From positions 41,436,144 to 41,500,143 of the forward strand of contig JARCOQ010000003.1 of assembly GCA_029207755.1 (NCBI GenBank): a stretch of DNA of 64,000 nucleotides. Direction: 5' to 3'. Below the pieces are notes generated by a model, which worked only from the letters and a program-made list of their open reading frames with translations, made no database searches and was not told where the DNA came from. Source of the DNA: Chamaea fasciata. Lineage: Eukaryota; Chordata; Aves; Passeriformes; Sylviidae. The translations under genes and the position numbers were made by a program. This document shows, piece by piece, positions 60,186-64,000 of the stretch. Within the stretch, counting starts at the first letter, position 1. Each line of letters starts with the position of its first letter.

Positions 60186-62089
60186 CACAGTCAACAACTT
60201 CTTACTTAGTGTCATGTAATGCCACTTTTCAACCCAGCATCATAAGGTAGAAGAAACTTACAATGAAGCATTTAATATTCCATTTTTCTAGACCACCTCC
60301 AGATGTCCTGTAATTTATCATCAGGAATCCACAGTTTAATTTTACAGTGTCTCAGATACCCATGTGGGATTGTTTATTTGGTTGGGGATTTCTGCAAGGA
60401 GATGGGTGCACATCATGCTTTCCTCTCTTGCCATCTCACAGGCAGTAACCAGCTGAGAATAAAAGGGCTTCCTAAAACCATAGGGGGGTCTCAAGACAGA
60501 AGGACACAGCCACAGTGGTGACCGCCTGACGAGCTGTTCCATATCTTGGACCAGTACTGGGTTGTAAGTACATGAAAAGCCATTCTGATAAGGGAACAGA
60601 ATTTCTCCTGGAATAATCTGCCATGGTCTAGCTAGCATGTAAGGGAGTCAATCCTGATTTATGCCACCCTCATGCTTCACAAATCCTTTCCTCTAAAATA
60701 AAGGAAGCCACTTCTTTGCTTTTAACAGATTGTCACAGTTGTAAGCTGTAGCTCCATCAAAGGATGTAACAGTGACAAGCAAAATGTGGTGAATATTTTA
60801 TTCTTCTTGCAGTCTCGGTTGGAGGAACTTCCCCATCCATTGCAGCACTCTTGGACTCTTTTTATGCTCCGAAAGTGACTTACCCCAGAACAACCAACAC
60901 ATGGTCATAATTACTTCTAGCACCTTGTTTCCTCCCAACAACATATAACTCAAGATCTCATTGTTAAAAAATCTGGGGTTTTAATAATTCTTAAGCCAGT
61001 TGTCTCTAACTGGACTTCCTAACAGCAGGTCCTCAACAGCCAGCAGATGTTGCTACTGAGCAGCAGAAAGGCCAACATACCCCTTTCCTCCAAGGCTCAG
61101 CGTAAGCTGGAGCTTGGTCTGTGTCTACAAGCCCAACCCCAAAGGTTGACCTTGAGTCATTTGTGGTTAGAGGTGCATGAAGGAAGCAGGGAATCCTGAA
61201 CCCATTGAGACTTGGGGAAGCAGAATGAACAGCAAAGTAGACTTTGGAACAGAAAATTCTCTTCAGTATTAGGAATTTTCTAATAGTTTGTGGCTTTAAA
61301 ATTTGTAACACCACATAAGTGTTAGACCACTGATTTCAGCTAACACTCATCAGCTTTATTCTGGTGTCCAATCAGTACATTTAAGTCTGTCAGACATTCA
61401 AATAAAAATGCTCTTTTAAGCATTTTGATAACCATTTTAGGCACTTTTCCAAGTAATGGCCTACAGCAGTGCATGGAGTGTCCATCTGTAAATTGTGCCA
61501 TTCAGACTGGGAACTGCATGAAGAAATTACAGTTCCTCTAGAGATCATCTTTTTTCATAGAATATGTTGTGGAAAATACTCAAGGAAGTAAATTCAAAGG
61601 GACTTTCTTTTCTTTTACTTTTCTGGACTTTTTATATTGTTCGTGTTGGCAGTGAGAATGATGGTTTGCATAACAAAGTCATCTTGTCTCCAGTTGAGAT
61701 CACTGCAGGTAGCTGCACTCGGGGAATTTCCATCTGCTGTGGAAGGGGTCAATACCATAAGATGACATCTTCATAAAGGGAAGTGATTGTGCAAACTCAA
61801 TGGCTTCAATGTGAACGTTGACCTATTTTGCAAATACAGTGTCAGCGTTGGGGAGGGGAGGAGAGGTGAAGTTTCCTAGGGAATTTTTTTTTTGTTCATT
61901 TTCTATTGCTTATTTCTGCTAAAAAGTCATTGATCTGACATCTTTTGAGGAGGAACAGGAAACTGACTCTGCAATGCAAAAAAAATATTCCTGGAAAACT
62001 GAAACTCCAAAATGCAGCTCTGCCCTTTTTTCCTCACATTAGTTCATTCAAAAACTCCCCTGAGTTATCCCTAGAGGAATGAAAACACT

Positions 62090-62106
62090 GGGGGGGGGGG
62101 AAAAAA
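62090..62106 (+). repeat. G11A6 homopolymer junction
   Basis: Eleven guanines immediately followed by six adenines. Slippage-prone. Confidence 0.95.
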
Positions 62107-62397
62107 TCTCATTATCTAACTCAATTGCTACTTAAACACTTGTCAGCTCTCTGGATGGTGTTTATGGTTCCTTATTAGTCCTGTTGTTGATATATATTTT
62201 CAGAGGAGAAAGTAGATCATTTAGCAAGAACTCTGATAACTTTAGACTAGGAAGTTCATCTACCTTCACATTAATACATGGACAGAAATGATTTCTGCAA
62301 TACTTGCCCTGTCCCTCAAATAAAGCTTTACCTTGAGAAAACTGTGCTCCAGACATGCAATATAAATCTACTTGAAAACGTGACTCCTCCCCATAAA

Positions 62398-62500
62398 TCA
62401 CAGAATCATAACACTGTTAGGTTGGAAAAGACCTTTCAAAACATTGGATCCAACCACTAGCAAGTCCAGCACTAAACCAATCCCCCTGTCCAAATCAGCA
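62398..62500 (-). mobile_element. CR1 LINE 3' terminus, antisense
   Basis: The + strand TCACAGAATCATAACACTG, GGTTGGAAAAGACCTTTC and GGATCCAACCACTAGCAAG are the complement of the CR1 terminus and 3' untranslated region. It lies directly before the ORF2 piece at 62555 on the same strand, so both are probably one element from which the ORF2 C-terminal coding part was deleted. Confidence 0.9.
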
Positions 62501-62554
62501 AAGGAGGTTCCAAACAGAACAGCCCCCACTACTGATAATGATTAATAATAAGAA

Positions 62555-63345
62555 TCAGTTTTTAACCCAGCAAACAGTGCACCTGTCCATACCACGAACT
62601 GCCACTTTCTCCAGGACAATGCTGTGGGGAACGGTGACAAATGCTTTACCAAAGCCTAGGGTAAAACAACACCCTCAGCCTTTCCCTCATCCACCAGGCA
62701 AATCACCTTGTCACAGAAGGACACCAGGTTGGTCAAGCAGCGCCCACCTTTCATAAACTCATGCTGGCTGGGCCTGATCCCCTGGTTGTCCTGTACGTGC
62801 CACATGATGGCCCTCAAGAGATCTGCTCCACAACCCTCCTGGGCATCAAGGTCAAGCTGACTGGGTTGTAGTTCCCCAGATCCTCCTTCTGGCTCTTCTT
62901 GTAGATAAGCATCACATTTGCTGACTTCCAGTCAACTGGGACCTCCCTGGTGAGTCAGGACTGCTGGCAAAAGATGGAAAGTGGCTTGGTGGGCAACTTG
63001 ATCATCTCCCTAGGAATCCTTGGGTGGATGCCTTCTGGCCCCATAGACCCCTGTGTGCCTAAGTGATGTAGCAGGTTGCTGATCATTTTCCCCCAGAATA
63101 TGGGGGCTTCATTCTGCTGTCTATCCATGTCTTCCGGCTCAGGGGGCAGAATACCTGGAGAACAACTGGTCTTAGTATTACACAGGGAGGCAAAGAAGAC
63201 ATTGAGTACCTCAGGCTTTTCCTCATCCTTTGTCATTATGTTTCCTTTCACATCCAATAAAGGATGGAGATTCCTTAAGCCCTCCTTTTGTTGCTAATGT
63301 ATTTATAGAAACATTTTTAATTGTCTCCTAAAGCTCCCTTTTGGA
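62555..63345 (-). mobile_element. CR1 LINE ORF2, N-terminal half of reverse transcriptase, antisense
   Basis: Minus strand, 5' to 3'. An open stretch of 100 codons (62955-63257) carries GNIMTKDEEKPEVLNVFFAS and then SMGPEGIHPR, the start of the CR1 reverse transcriptase. A stop follows after CQQS, where the family has tryptophan. The sequence continues in the same frame with VPVDW, IYKKSQKED and GNYNPVSLT. A frameshift near 62835 precedes FMKGGRCLTNLVSF and VDEGKA. A second frame break near 62665 precedes GFGKAFVTVPHSIVLEK. In this RT motif A the catalytic aspartate is replaced by valine (KAFV for KAFD). It is 5'-truncated near 63345 and lacks the fingers-to-thumb part with motif C. Clearly inactive, yet the youngest-looking copy in the window. 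Confidence 0.95.
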
Positions 63346-64000
63346 GCTCACAGGGAAATTCTTGGCAGAGTTGGTTTTGAGTTGCCTTTTTGCATTAGGA
63401 AATGTCAAAGTCTGAAGTTTTCCTGCAGAAATAACCCTTTACTTACCCTCCTAAAACAACGTGGCATTGTAGGACTGACTGAATACAGGATGCAAGAAAT
63501 ATGGATGAGCAATGTGATGTATCTCATGTGGTATGTGCAGCAGTTTTTACAGAAGTGTTATTTCCAGCCAAAGGTGGAACAGAGATGCTGTTTTGTCCAT
63601 TTTGTAAATAAACGGCCTTTACTGTGTTGCTAAATATTGAAGCATGTTTTACAAGAAAAACAAATAAATAGATTACCTAATTTCTAAAAAGCTCATCTAT
63701 CTTCTTCACTGTTTAGACATATATAGATTACTATCTCTCTAACCAGCTTATTTGCTAAATAAGGGTATTGATATCCTGTTTGAATGAAGTAGGATAAACT
63801 AAAATCCAACAGATACGTGTATTCATTAAAAAAACTAAGACGTTGCATGGTGAAATATTACAACACCTACAGCACCATTACTAAAAATGTTAAGAGTATA
63901 ACATTTACATTCAATATCTCATTATTTTTTCTAATTTAGTCAAGGCCTGAGACAAGGGCCTAGTGAAATCCTACAGAAAAAGAACAAGGATTGCTGATGC
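63346..64000. other. Unique AT-rich non-coding DNA
   Basis: No gene or repeat recognised after the CR1 truncation point. An AATAAA near 63605 is followed by a modest T/G stretch, but no transcript unit is evident upstream. Confidence 0.5.

Larger units (their letters stand above)
53441..62397. other. Unique AT-rich non-coding DNA
   Basis: About 9 kb, the most AT-rich part of the window (notably 57.8-60.3 kb). No gene recognised. The 178-codon frame at 56171-56707 has no identifiable domain or start context. Poly(A), poly(T) and poly(G) tracts and possible ancient SINE scraps are listed separately. Confidence 0.5.

Overview
The window reads as vertebrate nuclear DNA, most likely from a bird. 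The diagnostic evidence is the interspersed repeats. At least ten fragments match chicken-repeat-1 (CR1) LINEs, and several end in the octamer-type 3' terminus (ATTCTGTG/ATTCTATG on +, the complement on -) that is typical of avian CR1. Base composition is moderately AT-rich with few CpGs, repeats are sparse, and there is no bacterial gene organisation. This taxonomic call is inference; turtles and crocodilians also carry CR1.

I find no cellular protein-coding gene, tRNA, rRNA, CRISPR array or operon in 64 kb. Open frames rarely exceed 150 codons. They overlap one another on opposite strands and carry no domain I recognise, except where they lie inside CR1. The segment is best described as intergenic or intronic DNA, and exons that are short or spliced cannot be excluded by eye.

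Layout: 1-10.7 kb is unique DNA with poly(A) and T/G tracts and three candidate conserved blocks. At 10.7-11.4 kb lies a sense CR1 with the linker and C-terminus of ORF2 and a complete 3' end. At 13.7-14.4 kb two CR1 3' ends face each other. At 17.8-18.4 kb there are two more sense fragments. From 18.4 to 37 kb the DNA is mostly unique, with weak CR1 traces and an 800-bp pyrimidine-rich stretch at 27.87-28.68 kb. At 37.0-40.1 kb there is a cluster of antisense CR1/L3-like remnants, including a decayed reverse transcriptase. From 40.1 to 52.5 kb the DNA is unique with short tandem repeats, a perfect 12-bp-stem hairpin and the best-looking candidate conserved non-coding block (45.24-45.51 kb). 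At 52.8-53.4 kb lies an antisense CR1 endonuclease/linker remnant. From 53.4 to 62.4 kb the DNA is AT-rich and unique. At 62.4-63.3 kb lies the best-preserved CR1 ORF2 (antisense), with a stop, frameshifts and a lost catalytic aspartate.

No genes work together here. The CR1 copies are dead, and the only plausible function I can propose is cis-regulatory, in AT-rich blocks dense with homeodomain, SOX, FOX and POU-like words. I found no evidence for an undescribed biological system. The items below are modest leads.
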